Assembly (NCBI RefSeq): GCF_000196255.1
Contig: NC_006370.1
Span: 62,001-126,000 of the forward strand
DNA length: 64,000 bases
Origin: Photobacterium profundum SS9
Lineage (GTDB): Bacteria > Pseudomonadota > Gammaproteobacteria > Enterobacterales > Vibrionaceae
Direction: 5' to 3'
The notes beneath the pieces are model-generated. The model had not been told where the DNA came from, ran no database searches, and saw only the letters and a program-made list of their open reading frames with translations. Shown in pieces: positions 30,101 to 39,703 of the stretch (the first letter of the stretch is position 1; each line of letters starts with the position of its first letter). A program made the position numbers and the translations under genes.

Positions 30101-30232
30101 TACGGTATTGGTCATGTCGGGGTATTCTCGAACCTGCATTTTGAAAATAGCTTGCAGGCCAAGTAAAGCAATCAAAAAGCTGATTGATACCGCCAGAACA
30201 GGACGCTTAATAAAAACATCTGTAAAGCGCAT
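27116..30232 (-). CDS. RND multidrug efflux pump, inner-membrane permease
   Basis: 1,038 residues of the hydrophobe/amphiphile exporter (HAE-1) family, related to AcrB and MexF-type pumps. It starts MRFTDVFIKRPVLAVSISFL. The proton-relay pair Asp-Asp in LAIGLVVDDAIVVLENVDR (TM4) and the matching Lys in GLITKHGILICEVA (TM10) are present, with two large periplasmic loops between TM1/2 and TM7/8. It should export drugs, dyes or fatty acids with a periplasmic adaptor and an outer-membrane channel. The adaptor gene upstream is broken and no outer-membrane protein gene is adjacent, so a TolC-type channel would come from elsewhere. Substrate unknown. Confidence 0.93.
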   Translation of the reverse strand: MRFTDVFIKRPVLAVSISFLIALLGLQAIFKMQVREYPDMTNTVVTVTTSYYGASANLIQGFITQPLEQAIAQADNIDYMTSSSVLGSSTITVTMKLNTDPNGALADILAKTNSVRSQLPKESEDPTVTMSTGSTTAVMYIGFTSDELVSSQITDYLERVVTPQLFTVNGVSKVDLYGGLKYALRVWLDPPKMAAYNLTATDVMSVLNANNYQSATGQAVGEFVLYNGTADTQVSNTDELAKLVVSTKNGQVIRLGDIAKVSLEKSHDIYRASANGEEAVVAAINAAPSANPINIAADVLTLLPELKRNMPSNIKMNVMYDSTIAINESIQEVIKTIVEAALIVLVVITLFLGSFRAVLIPIITIPLSLIGVALVMQMFGFSWNLMTLLAMVLAIGLVVDDAIVVLENVDRHIKLGEPPFRAAIIGTREIAVPVIAMTLTLGAVYAPIAMMGGITGSLFKEFALTLAGAVFVSGIIALTLSPMMCSKMLKANEKPSKFESTVHSFLDRMTNRYEKMLGGVMTMRPVVIVFAAIVLVSLPLLFKFIPSELAPSEDKGVLMMMGTAPSNANLDYIENTMQEVNKMLSDQPEVAYAQVFSGVPSSNQAFGIASMVPWSEREASQAEVVKRVTDLVKDVPEMAVTAFQMPELPGAGSGLPIQFVITTPNQFESLFQVTTDILTAVKNNPMFVYSDLDLNYDSATMKISIDKDKAGAYGVTMQDIGITLSTMMADGYVNRIDLNGRSYEVIPQVERKYRLNPESINGYYVRTADGKAIPLGSLITIDVVAEPRALPHFNQLNSATIGAVPAPGTAMGDAINWFQTEAVDKLPSGYQYDFMGEARQYVTEGSALYMTFALALAIIYLVLAIQFESLRDPLVILVSVPLAICGALIALSWGAASMNIYSQVGLITLIGLITKHGILICEVAKEEQLLHQKNRMEAVTEAAKVRLRPILMTTAAMIAGLIPLLYASGAGAAQRFSIGIVIVSGLAIGTIFTLFVLPVIYTYLASVHKPLPIFMEDKDLEKLKRADEARNALKARDC

Positions 30233-30244
30233 TAATCCTCCGGA

Positions 30245-31350
30245 TTATAGCATTGGTATTTCAGCTGGCGCTTTTAGTGCATTGCTTTCAACAATATGCA
30301 CTTTAGCGTCATTACTTAGACGAACCTGACCTGAAGTCACAATGGTATCGTCAACCTTCACACCGTTTAAAATGTGCACAACGGTGCCGTCACGTTCACC
30401 TGTTTCTACAACAGATTGGCGTGCGCGTAAGTCACCATTTTCATCCTTATTTACCACGTAAACATTATCGCCATATAGCGTAAAGGTAATGGCTGTTTGC
30501 GGTAGGATGATTTGGTTTTCTATCGTTGGCAGAATAATGCTAGCGCGAGCAAACATACCTGAACGTAACTGACCATCGTTGTTTGGAATATCAGCCTGAA
30601 TTTGAACTAGACCACTTTGATAGTTAACCGCAGGTTCAATGGCACTGATTTTTCCTTTGAACGGTGTTTCAGGGTAAGCATCAACAAAGATATCGACTTC
30701 TTGTCCAAGGTAGATTTCAGAGATATCGGTTTGTGGCACCGTGAAGCGTAGCTTCATTAAAGTTGTATCTTCTAGGCGTCAACGTCAGTTCCTGGCTGAA
30801 TATATTGACCAAGGAAAATATTACGTAAGCCAACAACGCCATCGAAAGGTGCTTTGATAGTACGGCGATCAATTGTCGCTTTTAGGCTTTTAATATCAGC
30901 AACCAGTGAAAAGTAAGACGCTTCAGCATCATCATAAGATTCTTTTGAGATAGATCCTTTCTTATAAAGACCTTGATAGCGAATGTACTTTGATTTTGCA
31001 GCAGGAAGACGTGCTTGGCTACTTTGCAAGTTGGCATTCTCAACATCAGAATCAAGTGCGATAAGCTTTTGACCAGCTTTTACAATTGCGCCAGATTCAA
31101 AGTCGATATCATCGATAATACCAGAGGCTTCTGTTGATATCATTACACCTTGATTGGGTTCGATAAAGCCAATAGCGTCAATCACCGGAACCCAGCTTCC
31201 TGCTTTGGCGTCTATGACGGTTACTGGAAACTCAGGCTCAGGCATGTTGGCCATGTATTTTGCTATTTCTCGCTGCTTAATCAGATTAAAACCTATCACA
31301 CTGCCGAACAGCAGTAGCGCGACAAGTAGCATCACTATCCATTTTTTCAT
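30245..31350 (-). pseudogene. RND membrane-fusion (adaptor) protein gene broken by a frameshift
   Basis: Two frames together make a normal adaptor. 31350-30772 encodes 192 residues: membrane anchor MKKWIVMLLVALLLFGSVIG, the barrel-sandwich start GVMISTEASGIIDDIDFESG, hairpin helices and RRTIKAPFDGVVGLRNIFLG. 30757-30245 gives the C-terminal beta-barrel domain (MKLRFTVPQTDISEIYLGQE onward). The second frame is open upstream as LEDTTLMKLRF, and the first continues through GQYIQPGTDVD before a stop. The frames differ by one missing base near 30772-30785. No slippery run is present, so this is a lesion or a sequencing error rather than programmed frameshifting. If real, the pump lacks its own adaptor. 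Confidence 0.85.
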
Positions 31351-31378
31351 TTTAGGGTGTGCTCCGGAATTGCTAATA

Positions 31379-31945
31379 TTAATGCTTAGTTATGGCATCC
31401 CAACAGGCATCGATGGTAGCGTCGATAGCTTCATCGGTGACCGTTACGAGGCCTTTCATATGTTTACGAGCCAGGCAACTGCTAGGCTCAAGGCTTAAAA
31501 CACTTAGTATTTCATTATCGAGATCTTTAAATTGACCGCATGCTTTCCCCTCATCAAAGAGGCGATCAACTTGTGCAAACATTTTTTTTTCTAATAATCG
31601 CTGCTCGTGATTATTGCGGCGAGGTAAGTTTTCAAACTGGCCTCGATTGATCAATGGTGCATCATCACGTGTTGCCATATTCCATATATTTAGCCACATG
31701 GTGCGAAACCGTTGTTTCAACGGCATTTCATCAGACACATTAAGTGTCAGTTTGTTCGCAACATAACCTAAAATATGATCATGAAGTTGGTAGAGTAGAT
31801 CATCTTTATCTTCAAAATAACGATAAATCGTCCCCGCAGCGACCCCTGCTTCTTTGGCAACCATTTGCATGGAAAGCCCATGAAATCCGTACTCGGCGAG
31901 CAGTTTTTCTGTTGCTAGTAAGATACGTTCTTTTTTATTGTTCAT
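31379..31945 (-). CDS. TetR-family repressor of the RND efflux operon
   Basis: 188 residues from the ATG at 31945 (MNNKKERILLATEKLLAEYG). The helix-turn-helix is MQMVAKEAGVAAGTIYRYFE followed by DKDDLLYQL, as in AcrR-type regulators. A longer frame from 32005 would start inside the operator palindrome, so I chose the inner ATG. It precedes the adaptor gene by 28 bases in the same direction, making a self-regulated tetR-adaptor-pump operon. A large palindrome lies 19 bases upstream of this start. The ligand is unknown. Confidence 0.9.
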   Translation of the reverse strand: MNNKKERILLATEKLLAEYGFHGLSMQMVAKEAGVAAGTIYRYFEDKDDLLYQLHDHILGYVANKLTLNVSDEMPLKQRFRTMWLNIWNMATRDDAPLINRGQFENLPRRNNHEQRLLEKKMFAQVDRLFDEGKACGQFKDLDNEILSVLSLEPSSCLARKHMKGLVTVTDEAIDATIDACWDAITKH

Positions 31946-31963
31946 GGGGTATTCAATGTTAAA

Positions 31964-31997
31964 TAAAATAATGAATGAATGTTCATTCATTATTTTA
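31964..31997. promoter_or_regulatory. 34-bp perfect palindrome, likely operator of the TetR regulator
   Basis: The palindrome is perfect over 34 bp with no unpaired centre bases, and its core AATGAATG-TTCATTCATT is built from repeated GAATGAA half-sites. It sits directly upstream of the tetR-type gene, in the position of its promoter. TetR-family dimers bind palindromes of this kind; autoregulation is inferred. Confidence 0.8.
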
Positions 31998-32144
31998 AAT
32001 GGCATAAAATATTGTGCAAGTGTTTTCTTATCCCCCTTTGGTTTCGTGAATGCTTCACCTAGGGCTTAATAGACAAGTCGCAAGAACCCGCTACAATGCG
32101 CCTGTTGGTGTAAACATGATAAAAATTTGAAACAGGATAAGCAG

Positions 32145-34166
32145 ATGAAACTGAACTCAAGGCAAACAGAAGCAGTGAAATACATATCTGGGCCATGTCT
32201 TGTTCTAGCTGGGGCGGGATCAGGTAAAACTCGTGTAATCACTAATAAAATTGCGTACTTAGTTCAGCATTGTGACTATAAAGCTCGCAACATCGCTGCT
32301 TTAACCTTTACCAATAAAGCCGCACGTGAAATGAAAGAGCGTGTTGGGAAAACCTTGGGCAAGAAAGAAGCTAAAGGTTTGATGGTATCAACATTTCACA
32401 CTCTAGGGCTAAATATTATTCGTCGTGAATATAAAGCTCTTGGTCTGAAAGCCAATTTTTCGTTGTTTGATGATCAAGACCAAATGGCTTTGTTAAAAGA
32501 ATTAACAGAAGCTGAATTAGACGGCGATAAAGATCTGTTAAAGCTATTACAATCTGCAATTTCCAATTGGAAAAATGAGATGTTGTCGGCTGCAGAAGCA
32601 CAAGCTTATGCCCAATCAGAGCGTGATCAGCTATTTGCCCATTGCTACGAATTATATCAGCGACAAATGAAAGCGTATAATGCCCTGGATTTTGATGATT
32701 TAATTTTATTACCGGTATTGCTGCTACGTGACGATCAAGAAATGCGTCAGCGTTGGCAAAATAAAATTCGTTACTTACTGGTCGACGAATACCAAGATAC
32801 CAATACCAGCCAGTATTTATTTGTGAAACTGTTAGTAGGCGAGCGTTCTCGTTTTACTGTGGTCGGTGATGATGATCAGTCGGTGTATTCATGGCGTGGT
32901 GCTCAGCCAGAGAACTTGGGATTATTGCAGAAAGACTTTCCTAGTTTGCGTGTGATAAAGCTCGAACAAAATTACCGCTCAACCAGCCGGATTTTACGTA
33001 CAGCCAATATATTGATTGCTAACAATCCACACTTGTTTGAAAAAACACTTTTTTCTGAAATACCCGACGGCGAAATGCTGAAAGTGATCACGGCAAAAAA
33101 TGAAGATCATGAGGCCGAAAAGGTTATCGGTGAATTGATTGCGCACCGTTTCTTGAACAATACGGGGTATAAAGATTATTCGATTTTATACCGTGGTAAC
33201 CACCAGTCACGTTTGTTCGAAAAGTCATTAATGCAAAACCGAATTCCATATAAAATTTCCGGTGGCACATCATTTTTCTCTCGATCTGAAATTAAAGATA
33301 TCATGGCGTATCTTCGTTTATTAACCAATCTTGATGATGATAATGCTTTCTTACGTATCGTGAATACGCCACGCCGCGAAATCGGCCCTGTAACGTTAGA
33401 AAAGCTGGGTACTTACGCCAATATGCGTGGGAAAAGCTTATTTGCTTCCAGCTTTGAGCTTGGGTTAGAGCAACACTTAGCGGGGCGTGGATTAGAGAAC
33501 TTACAGCGGTTTACTCGCTGGATTGTTGAAATGTCTGAGAATATTGAACGGGGTGATTCTGTCGCAGCTCTTCGTGAATTAGTGCGTGATATTCATTATG
33601 AAGATTGGTTGTATGAAAGTTCCCCAAGCCCTAAAGCGGCAGAGATGCGAATGAAAAACGTGTCTCAGTTGTATAGCTGGGTGACCGCGGATTTAGAAGG
33701 TGATAACTATGACAATGAAGTTAAGACGTTAAAAGAGATCGTTCAGCGTTTAACGCTACGAGATATGATGGAGCGTGGTGAAGATGATGATGAAGCTGAT
33801 CAAGTACAATTAATGACGCTCCATGCTTCTAAAGGTTTGGAATTCCCCTATGTGTACCTTGTCGGCGCGGAGGAGGGGATTTTACCTCATCAAACCAGTG
33901 TTGATGAAGGTAACGTAGAGGAAGAGCGTCGTTTAGCTTATGTTGGCATTACGCGGGCTCAAAAAGAGTTAACGTTTACCTTGTGTAAAGAGCGTCGGCA
34001 ATACGGGGAGTTGATAAAACCGGAACCAAGCCGTTTCTTGTATGAGTTACCACAAGATGATTTGCAGTGGGAGGTTGAAAAGCGGCCTGTCACCCAACAA
34101 GAGCGAATGCAAAAAGGGCAATCACATATTGCTAACTTGCGGGCTGCCATGTTTAAGAAGAATTAA
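32145..34166 (+). CDS. rep: ATP-dependent DNA helicase Rep
   Basis: 673 residues from the ATG at 32145 ([20 protein letters not shown]), exactly the E. coli Rep length. A TTG six codons upstream is less likely, because AGGAT lies just before the ATG. It is a superfamily 1A 3'-5' helicase: Walker A AGAGSGKT (residues 22-29), Walker B VDEYQDTN, motif [16 protein letters not shown], motif [10 protein letters not shown], motif [18 protein letters not shown] and motif [17 protein letters not shown]. Rep removes protein roadblocks ahead of the replication fork with DnaB. Monocistronic, with a bidirectional terminator after it. Confidence 0.97.
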   Translation: MKLNSRQTEAVKYISGPCLVLAGAGSGKTRVITNKIAYLVQHCDYKARNIAALTFTNKAAREMKERVGKTLGKKEAKGLMVSTFHTLGLNIIRREYKALGLKANFSLFDDQDQMALLKELTEAELDGDKDLLKLLQSAISNWKNEMLSAAEAQAYAQSERDQLFAHCYELYQRQMKAYNALDFDDLILLPVLLLRDDQEMRQRWQNKIRYLLVDEYQDTNTSQYLFVKLLVGERSRFTVVGDDDQSVYSWRGAQPENLGLLQKDFPSLRVIKLEQNYRSTSRILRTANILIANNPHLFEKTLFSEIPDGEMLKVITAKNEDHEAEKVIGELIAHRFLNNTGYKDYSILYRGNHQSRLFEKSLMQNRIPYKISGGTSFFSRSEIKDIMAYLRLLTNLDDDNAFLRIVNTPRREIGPVTLEKLGTYANMRGKSLFASSFELGLEQHLAGRGLENLQRFTRWIVEMSENIERGDSVAALRELVRDIHYEDWLYESSPSPKAAEMRMKNVSQLYSWVTADLEGDNYDNEVKTLKEIVQRLTLRDMMERGEDDDEADQVQLMTLHASKGLEFPYVYLVGAEEGILPHQTSVDEGNVEEERRLAYVGITRAQKELTFTLCKERRQYGELIKPEPSRFLYELPQDDLQWEVEKRPVTQQERMQKGQSHIANLRAAMFKKN

Positions 34167-34191
34167 GCTTACAGTGATATACACACGCATT

Positions 34192-34222
34192 AAAAAAGGT
34201 TAGCCGAGAGGCTAACCTTTTT
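34192..34222. terminator. Bidirectional terminator between rep and the cytochrome gene
   Basis: AAAAGGTTAGCC and GGCTAACCTTTT form a 12-bp stem around GAGA, with A-runs on one side and T-runs on the other, serving the convergent rep and cytochrome genes. Confidence 0.9.
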
Positions 34223-34261
34223 AGTTTGTGTTACTTATCTTTGATTGGCTTAAATTCGCTG

Positions 34262-34672
34262 CTATAAGCCTTCAATCATATGATTGATTGCTGCGACGAT
34301 CTCATCGTCACTACAATCCATGCATGAACCCTTAGCTGGCATTGCGTTAAAGCCGTTAAGAGCATGATCTGTTAATACGTCCATCCCTTTGGCTAAACGT
34401 GGGCTCCAATCGCCCGCATCCCCTTTCTTCGGTGCACTTAAAACCCCTGAACCATGACAGGCAATACAGAAGGTGCCATAAACGGCATCACCTGAACGAG
34501 GGCCTGACGTTGCTGCTGTATCTGTAGGGGTATCACCTTCTAAATAAACCGAACCAACTGGCTTAATTCGTTCTGCGATAGCGTCGTCTGACATATCAGC
34601 CGCAGCAACTGAACCAGCAAACGTTAATGCTGCTACTGTCGCGACGATTAACTGTCGAAGAGATAATTCCAT
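34262..34672 (-). CDS. Cytochrome c5-type periplasmic monohaem protein
   Basis: 136 residues from the ATG at 34672, chosen over a GTG three codons upstream because AAGGTGAG precedes the ATG. The signal peptide is LIVATVAALTFAGSVAAA. Haem attachment is at FCIACHGSG (CxxCH), the axial Met is in NGFNAMPAKG, and the extra CMDC pair near the C-terminus matches the disulphide of cytochrome c5. It is expected to carry electrons in the periplasm, for example to a terminal oxidase. No redox partner gene is adjacent. Confidence 0.88.
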   Translation of the reverse strand: MELSLRQLIVATVAALTFAGSVAAADMSDDAIAERIKPVGSVYLEGDTPTDTAATSGPRSGDAVYGTFCIACHGSGVLSAPKKGDAGDWSPRLAKGMDVLTDHALNGFNAMPAKGSCMDCSDDEIVAAINHMIEGL

Positions 34673-34966
34673 TGAGCTCACCTTACACTTCCAAATTATT
34701 TATGTGCTATTGCCGCAGCCGTATATAATGAATTGTTTTTAATCGAACTGTTGAGACTAGGCAGTGATTATTTACAAAATGTTTAAAATGTAAAAACCAA
34801 GTTATTATATATGTTAATTTTAAAGTGATAAACAGAGTGGCTGTATTTGTATGAAGCTAATCAATACTTAATCGCTTAAAATTGAAGCATACAGTAAAAA
34901 AAACAAAAAAAAGACTAGACGAATACCCCCCTGATCCGTAATATTCACCTCCGCCGACAGGGCAAG

Positions 34967-35043
<77 letters not shown>

Positions 35044-35076
35044 TCCGGTATGAAAATTTGGTAACACAGTAACAAT

Positions 35077-35153
35077 GGTGGCTATAGCTCAGTTGGTAGA
35101 GTCCCGGATTGTGATTCCGGTTGTCGCGGGTTCAAACCCCGTTAGCCACCCCA
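35077..35153 (+). tRNA. tRNA-His (GTG), copy 1
   Basis: 77 nt starting GGTGGCTATAGCTCAGTTGG, with the extra 5' G typical of tRNA-His. The anticodon GTG lies in GATTGTGATTC and the gene ends TAGCCACCCCA. Confidence 0.97.
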
Positions 35154-35219
35154 TATTTTAGAATGTTGATTGTTAAATCAGTGTTCTCAGGCGATAGCCT
35201 TTAAAAAGCAAGATTTAGT

Positions 35220-35296
<77 letters not shown>

Positions 35297-35304
35297 CTAA
35301 TAAT

Positions 35305-35381
35305 GGTGGCTATAGCTCAGTTGGTAGAGTCCCGGATTGTGATTCCGGTTGTCGCGGGTTCAAACCCCGTTAGCCACCCCA
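35305..35381 (+). tRNA. tRNA-His (GTG), copy 2
   Basis: Sequence identical to the first tRNA-His; it begins 8 bases after tRNA-Pro copy 1. Confidence 0.97.
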
Positions 35382-35432
35382 TATTTAGGTAATGTTTTTC
35401 ATTTCCTTGGCTTTAAAGCCTAAAACGATTGT

Positions 35433-35509
<77 letters not shown>

Positions 35510-35517
35510 CCATTAGA

Positions 35518-35547
35518 AAGCCTCGTCGAAAGACGAGGCTTTTTTTT
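35518..35547 (+). terminator. Terminator of the tRNA cluster
   Basis: AAAGCCTCGTC, a GAAA loop and GACGAGGCTTT form an 11-bp stem followed by a T-run. Confidence 0.92.
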
Positions 35548-35548
35548 A

Positions 35549-36232
35549 TCTTTTAAATCCTCTTATTACCTCCTCCGATTATTAAAAATCGCCGCTTGTT
35601 ATCATTTCTCTCTAAATTATTCGTGATTTTTCTTTTTCATTGATTGCTGACGTTTAATCCATATAGCGATGTACTTTTCCTTCCAATTACCTTAATTATC
35701 ATTTCAAGTTATTGATATGTTTGTGTTTTGTTTTTATGTGGCTTTGAGGCGAGTAAAAAAACAAACCTATACATGCATTGGTGGTATTCACTGCATTGGC
35801 ACTTATCATTTGAACATATATATCGATATTATCTTTTCGTGTGGTTTAAATAGCTGCTTTGGCCTGTATTGTTGGGGTATGTTTATATAGTGTTAAATGT
35901 TGCGTGAGTTTTTTTGGTTTTTTATTCATAGTGATTTTATTTTAAGTTATAAGGTATAGGGCTTTTTCTAGATGGAAACTCTTAATTCAGCCTTGTATAG
36001 CAGCACCTTGATGGTGTTTCACAATCTCTGGATAATCGCTTTTCGTATGGCTTGAATTGAGTATTTATTCGTTCTTTACGCTATTTTTTAGTTTTTCAGC
36101 TTGTTTTGTTGCTTTTCTGTGAAATTTTTGACAGATTATTGGACGTACTTATGTCCAGCCATTTGTACTGGAAGTGAAAGGATTCAATTTTTCAGACAGG
36201 GCAGAAAGCTGCCAAGCAGTTGAGGTCTGGTA
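35549..36232. other. AT-rich intergenic region before the peptide ABC operon
   Basis: About 680 bases with no convincing coding frame or RNA gene. Near its end a TTGACA hexamer (36128-36133) and the short palindrome TGGAC-N7-GTCCA (about 36140-36156) lie about 80-100 bases before the first ABC gene and may belong to its promoter. The rest is unassigned. Confidence 0.5.
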
Positions 36233-37951
36233 ATGTCATTATTAGAAGTAAAAAATCTCCGTATAGAATATCCCTCTCGTCATGGAGTACATGCCGCTGT
36301 TAAATCACTCTCGTTCTCTATTGAACGTGGTGAGATAGTCGGTGTTGTGGGTGAGTCAGGCGCCGGTAAGTCGACAGTAGGTAATGCTGTTATTGATTTA
36401 TTGAGCCCGCCAGGAAAGGTCGCGAGCGGTGATGTTTATCTGGATGGCGATAAAATCTCGGGTTTATCATCAGAAGAGATGAGAAAGATTCGAGGCTCAA
36501 AGATTGGATTTATTTTCCAAGATCCGATGACGTCGTTAAACCCGCTATTTACGGTTGAGCAACAGATAACAGAAACTATCTTAACGAATTTAAAGGTAAC
36601 GAAGGCTGAAGCCTATACGCGTGCTATCAGTTTAATGGAGCAGGTTGGTATTCCTGAGCCAGAACTTCGTATAAAACAGTATCCGCACCAATTTTCTGGT
36701 GGTATGCGTCAACGTGTGGTGATAGCGATAGCACTATCAGGTGAACCTGATCTGATCATTGCCGATGAGCCAACAACCGCACTCGATGTATCAATTCAAG
36801 ATCAAATCCTTACTCTTATTCGTAACCTTTGTATCGAGAAGAATGTCGGCTGTATGCTGGTCACTCACGATATGGGCGTTGTATCGAATGTAACCGATCG
36901 GGTTGCGGTAATGTATCGTGGTGATTTGGTTGAGATTGGTACGACTGAACAAGTATTGAGTCGCCCTAACCACCCGTATACTAAAAGTTTAATTTCTGCT
37001 GTACCGCGTTCTGATGTGAAGCTTAGTCGTTTCCCGTTAGTTAGCTATATCGAAGAAGCGCATGAATTAACCAAACTTGATGTAAAAACGCATTGGTTGG
37101 GTCAAAGTGAAGATCAGCGCAGTTACACCGGTGCTTTGCTTCAGGTTGAAAACGTGAATTTACGTTTTACGACGAAAGATTCATTCTTTGAAAGTCGCCG
37201 TGAATATGTGCAAGCCTCTAATAATGTTAGCTTTGAAATTTATGAAGGCGAGACATTTGGTTTAGTGGGTGAATCGGGTTCTGGTAAATCAACAATTGCG
37301 CGTGTTATTGCTGGGCTATACCCGCCTAATTCAGGCAAAGTAACGTTCGAAGGCATTGATCTTACCGCACTTAAAAGTGAAAAAGAACGCCGCCCAATGC
37401 GTCGTCAGATGCAGATGGTGTTCCAGAATCCGTATTCTTCAATGAACCCACGGATGAAAATATTCGATATTATTGCTGAGCCTATCCGTTTTCATAAACT
37501 GTCTGATAATGAAGCGCAAACGCGTCAAATTGTGCATGACTTATTGGATCATGTGGGTTTAGGCCGTGCAGCAAGCGTGAAATATCCCCATGAATTCTCT
37601 GGTGGTCAGCGTCAGCGTATTTCTATCGCTCGCGCGCTTGCTACTCGCCCTCGTTTATTAATTTGTGATGAGCCGACATCTGCATTGGATGTATCGGTGC
37701 AAGCACAGATTCTTAATCTGCTGAAAGATCTGCAGGATGAGTTAAACCTTACCATGCTATTCATTAGCCATGATTTACCCGTTATACGACAAATGTGTGA
37801 CCGTATTGGTGTAATGCGGCAAGGAACACTGTTGGAAGTCTCGCCTACCGAGCAACTGTTTACTGCACCTCAGCATGAGTACAGCAAACACCTGATTGAC
37901 TTAATGCCTGAGTTTAAAGGGATGAGCCAGGAAGGATTAAAATTAGCTTAA
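36233..37951 (+). CDS. Peptide-type ABC transporter, duplicated ATP-binding protein
   Basis: 572 residues containing two complete ABC ATPase domains, like YejF or a DppD-DppF fusion. Domain 1: Walker A GESGAGKST (about residues 39-47), signature SGGMRQRV, Walker B LIIADEPTTALD. Domain 2, from about residue 295: GESGSGKST, SGGQRQRI, LLICDEPTSALD. Each is followed by the oligopeptide-type C-terminal segment (HPYTKSLISAVP in the first). It powers uptake through the two permeases encoded downstream. First gene of the four-gene operon; unusually the ATPase comes before the binding protein. Confidence 0.93.
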   Translation: MSLLEVKNLRIEYPSRHGVHAAVKSLSFSIERGEIVGVVGESGAGKSTVGNAVIDLLSPPGKVASGDVYLDGDKISGLSSEEMRKIRGSKIGFIFQDPMTSLNPLFTVEQQITETILTNLKVTKAEAYTRAISLMEQVGIPEPELRIKQYPHQFSGGMRQRVVIAIALSGEPDLIIADEPTTALDVSIQDQILTLIRNLCIEKNVGCMLVTHDMGVVSNVTDRVAVMYRGDLVEIGTTEQVLSRPNHPYTKSLISAVPRSDVKLSRFPLVSYIEEAHELTKLDVKTHWLGQSEDQRSYTGALLQVENVNLRFTTKDSFFESRREYVQASNNVSFEIYEGETFGLVGESGSGKSTIARVIAGLYPPNSGKVTFEGIDLTALKSEKERRPMRRQMQMVFQNPYSSMNPRMKIFDIIAEPIRFHKLSDNEAQTRQIVHDLLDHVGLGRAASVKYPHEFSGGQRQRISIARALATRPRLLICDEPTSALDVSVQAQILNLLKDLQDELNLTMLFISHDLPVIRQMCDRIGVMRQGTLLEVSPTEQLFTAPQHEYSKHLIDLMPEFKGMSQEGLKLA

Positions 37952-38061
37952 CCATCTGCCTCTCGCTATGGCGGCAGTATTGCCTTAGCGGATTTAGTCG
38001 AACTAATAAGAAGCAAACACAACAGCAAGGGAGTTCGCTCCCCGCATAAAGGAGTTATGCA

Positions 38062-39621
38062 ATGAAAACACTCAAGAGTAAATTAGCAATTGCGTTAATT
38101 GCCGCAGGCTTAAGTTTCAATATCGCCGCCGCTGAGATTAAAGTGGGTTACGCCGCTGATCCGGTTTCGATGGATCCCCATGAGCAGCTATCTGGTGGTA
38201 CGCTGCAAATGTCTCATATGGTTTTTGACCCTCTTGTGCGTTTTACTCAAGATTTGGAGTTTGAGCCTCGTCTAGCTGAAAGCTGGAAGCGTATTGATGA
38301 CAATACGTTCCGCTTTACACTGCGTAAAGGGGTGAAATTCCACTCTGGTAATACGTTAACTGCTGATGACGTGGTTTGGACATTTAACCGTCTTAAATCA
38401 TCACCCGATTTCAAAGCAATCTTCGAACCGTATACCGCAATGAAAAAAGTGGATGACTATACGGTTGAACTGATTTCAAAAGGTCCTTACCCGCTAGTGC
38501 TTCAAACTGCGACTTATATCTTCCCTATGGATAGCAAGTTCTACTCGGGTAAAACCGCAGATGGCCAAGATAAATCACTGCTTGTGAAGCACGGTAATTC
38601 TTTTGCATCGACCCATATTTCGGGTACTGGTCCTTTTATTGTAACCTCGCGTGAACAAGGGGTGCAGGTTGTTTTTGAACGCTTTAAAGATTACTGGGAT
38701 ACCGAATCGAAAGGTAATGTTGATAAGCTAACGTTAATTCCAATCAAAGAAGATGCAACTCGTGTAGCAGCATTGTTGTCGGGTGGTGTTGATATGATTG
38801 CTCCCGTTGCACCTAACGATCATAAGCGTGTAGAAAAAGCTGATGGTATCAATCTTGTTACGCTGCCCGGCACACGTATTATCACGTTCCAGATGAACCA
38901 AACCAGCAATGAAGCACTAAAAGATGTACGCGTTCGCCAGGCGATTGTTCATGCAATTAATAACGAAGGCATCGTGAAGAAAATAATGAAAGACTTTGCC
39001 ACAGCTGCGGGTCAGCAAGGTCCTGCTGGATATTCGGGGTATGAGGCAGACCTTGTTCCTCGTTACGATCTGAAAAAAGCCAAAGAGCTTATGAAGGAAG
39101 CAGGCTACGAGAACGGCTTTAACCTCTCCATGATGGCACCAAATAACCGTTATGTTAACGATGCAAAAGTTGCCCAAGCGGCAGCGGCAATGTTATCTAA
39201 AATCGGTATTAAAGTGGATCTGAAAACATTGCCTAAAGCGCAATACTGGCCTGAGTTCGATCTGTGTTCAGCAGATATGATGATGATTGGTTGGCACTCA
39301 GATACTGAAGATTCAGCAAACTTCTCTGAATTCTTAACCATGACACGTGATGAGAAAACAGGGAAAGGCCAATACAACTGTGGTTATTACTCAAACCCAG
39401 AGGTGGATAAATTGGTTAATGCATCTAACGTAGAAACGGATCCGGCTAAACGCAGTAAAATGCTGCAAACCGTAGAAGCCACGTTATACAACGATGCGGC
39501 ATTTGTGCCTCTTCACTGGCAAAACCTAGCATGGGGTGCTAAATCTAACGTTCATATTAAACCGATTGTGAACGCGATGAATTACCCATACTTTGGCGAT
39601 CTCGTGGTTGATGAAAAGTAA
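38062..39621 (+). CDS. Peptide-type ABC transporter, periplasmic substrate-binding protein
   Basis: 519 residues with a signal peptide (MKTLKSKLAIALIAAGLSFN to about AAA at 24) and the SBP_bac_5 fold: VGYAADPVSMDPHEQLSGGT, FEPRLAESWKRIDDNTFRFT, LRKGVKFHSGNTLTADDVVW. It is related to DppA/OppA/SapA-type proteins, so a peptide or similar solute is likely, but the sequence does not fix the substrate. It is preceded by the ribosome site AAAGGAG. A hairpin after its stop codon separates it from the permease genes. Confidence 0.92.
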   Translation: MKTLKSKLAIALIAAGLSFNIAAAEIKVGYAADPVSMDPHEQLSGGTLQMSHMVFDPLVRFTQDLEFEPRLAESWKRIDDNTFRFTLRKGVKFHSGNTLTADDVVWTFNRLKSSPDFKAIFEPYTAMKKVDDYTVELISKGPYPLVLQTATYIFPMDSKFYSGKTADGQDKSLLVKHGNSFASTHISGTGPFIVTSREQGVQVVFERFKDYWDTESKGNVDKLTLIPIKEDATRVAALLSGGVDMIAPVAPNDHKRVEKADGINLVTLPGTRIITFQMNQTSNEALKDVRVRQAIVHAINNEGIVKKIMKDFATAAGQQGPAGYSGYEADLVPRYDLKKAKELMKEAGYENGFNLSMMAPNNRYVNDAKVAQAAAAMLSKIGIKVDLKTLPKAQYWPEFDLCSADMMMIGWHSDTEDSANFSEFLTMTRDEKTGKGQYNCGYYSNPEVDKLVNASNVETDPAKRSKMLQTVEATLYNDAAFVPLHWQNLAWGAKSNVHIKPIVNAMNYPYFGDLVVDEK

Positions 39622-39650
39622 ATTTTCGATAAATAGTAATATGTAGTACC

Positions 39651-39680
39651 AGTGCCGAAGTATTCACTTCGGCACTTTTT
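39651..39680 (+). terminator. Intra-operon hairpin after the binding-protein gene
   Basis: AGTGCCGAAG and CTTCGGCACT (39651-39660 and 39667-39676) form a 10-bp stem ending in five T. It lies between the binding-protein and permease genes of one operon, so it probably acts as a leaky terminator or mRNA-stabilising structure that lets the binding protein be made in excess. Confidence 0.75.
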
Positions 39681-39703
39681 AAGGATGATAGAAGGGGCAG
39701 GGA

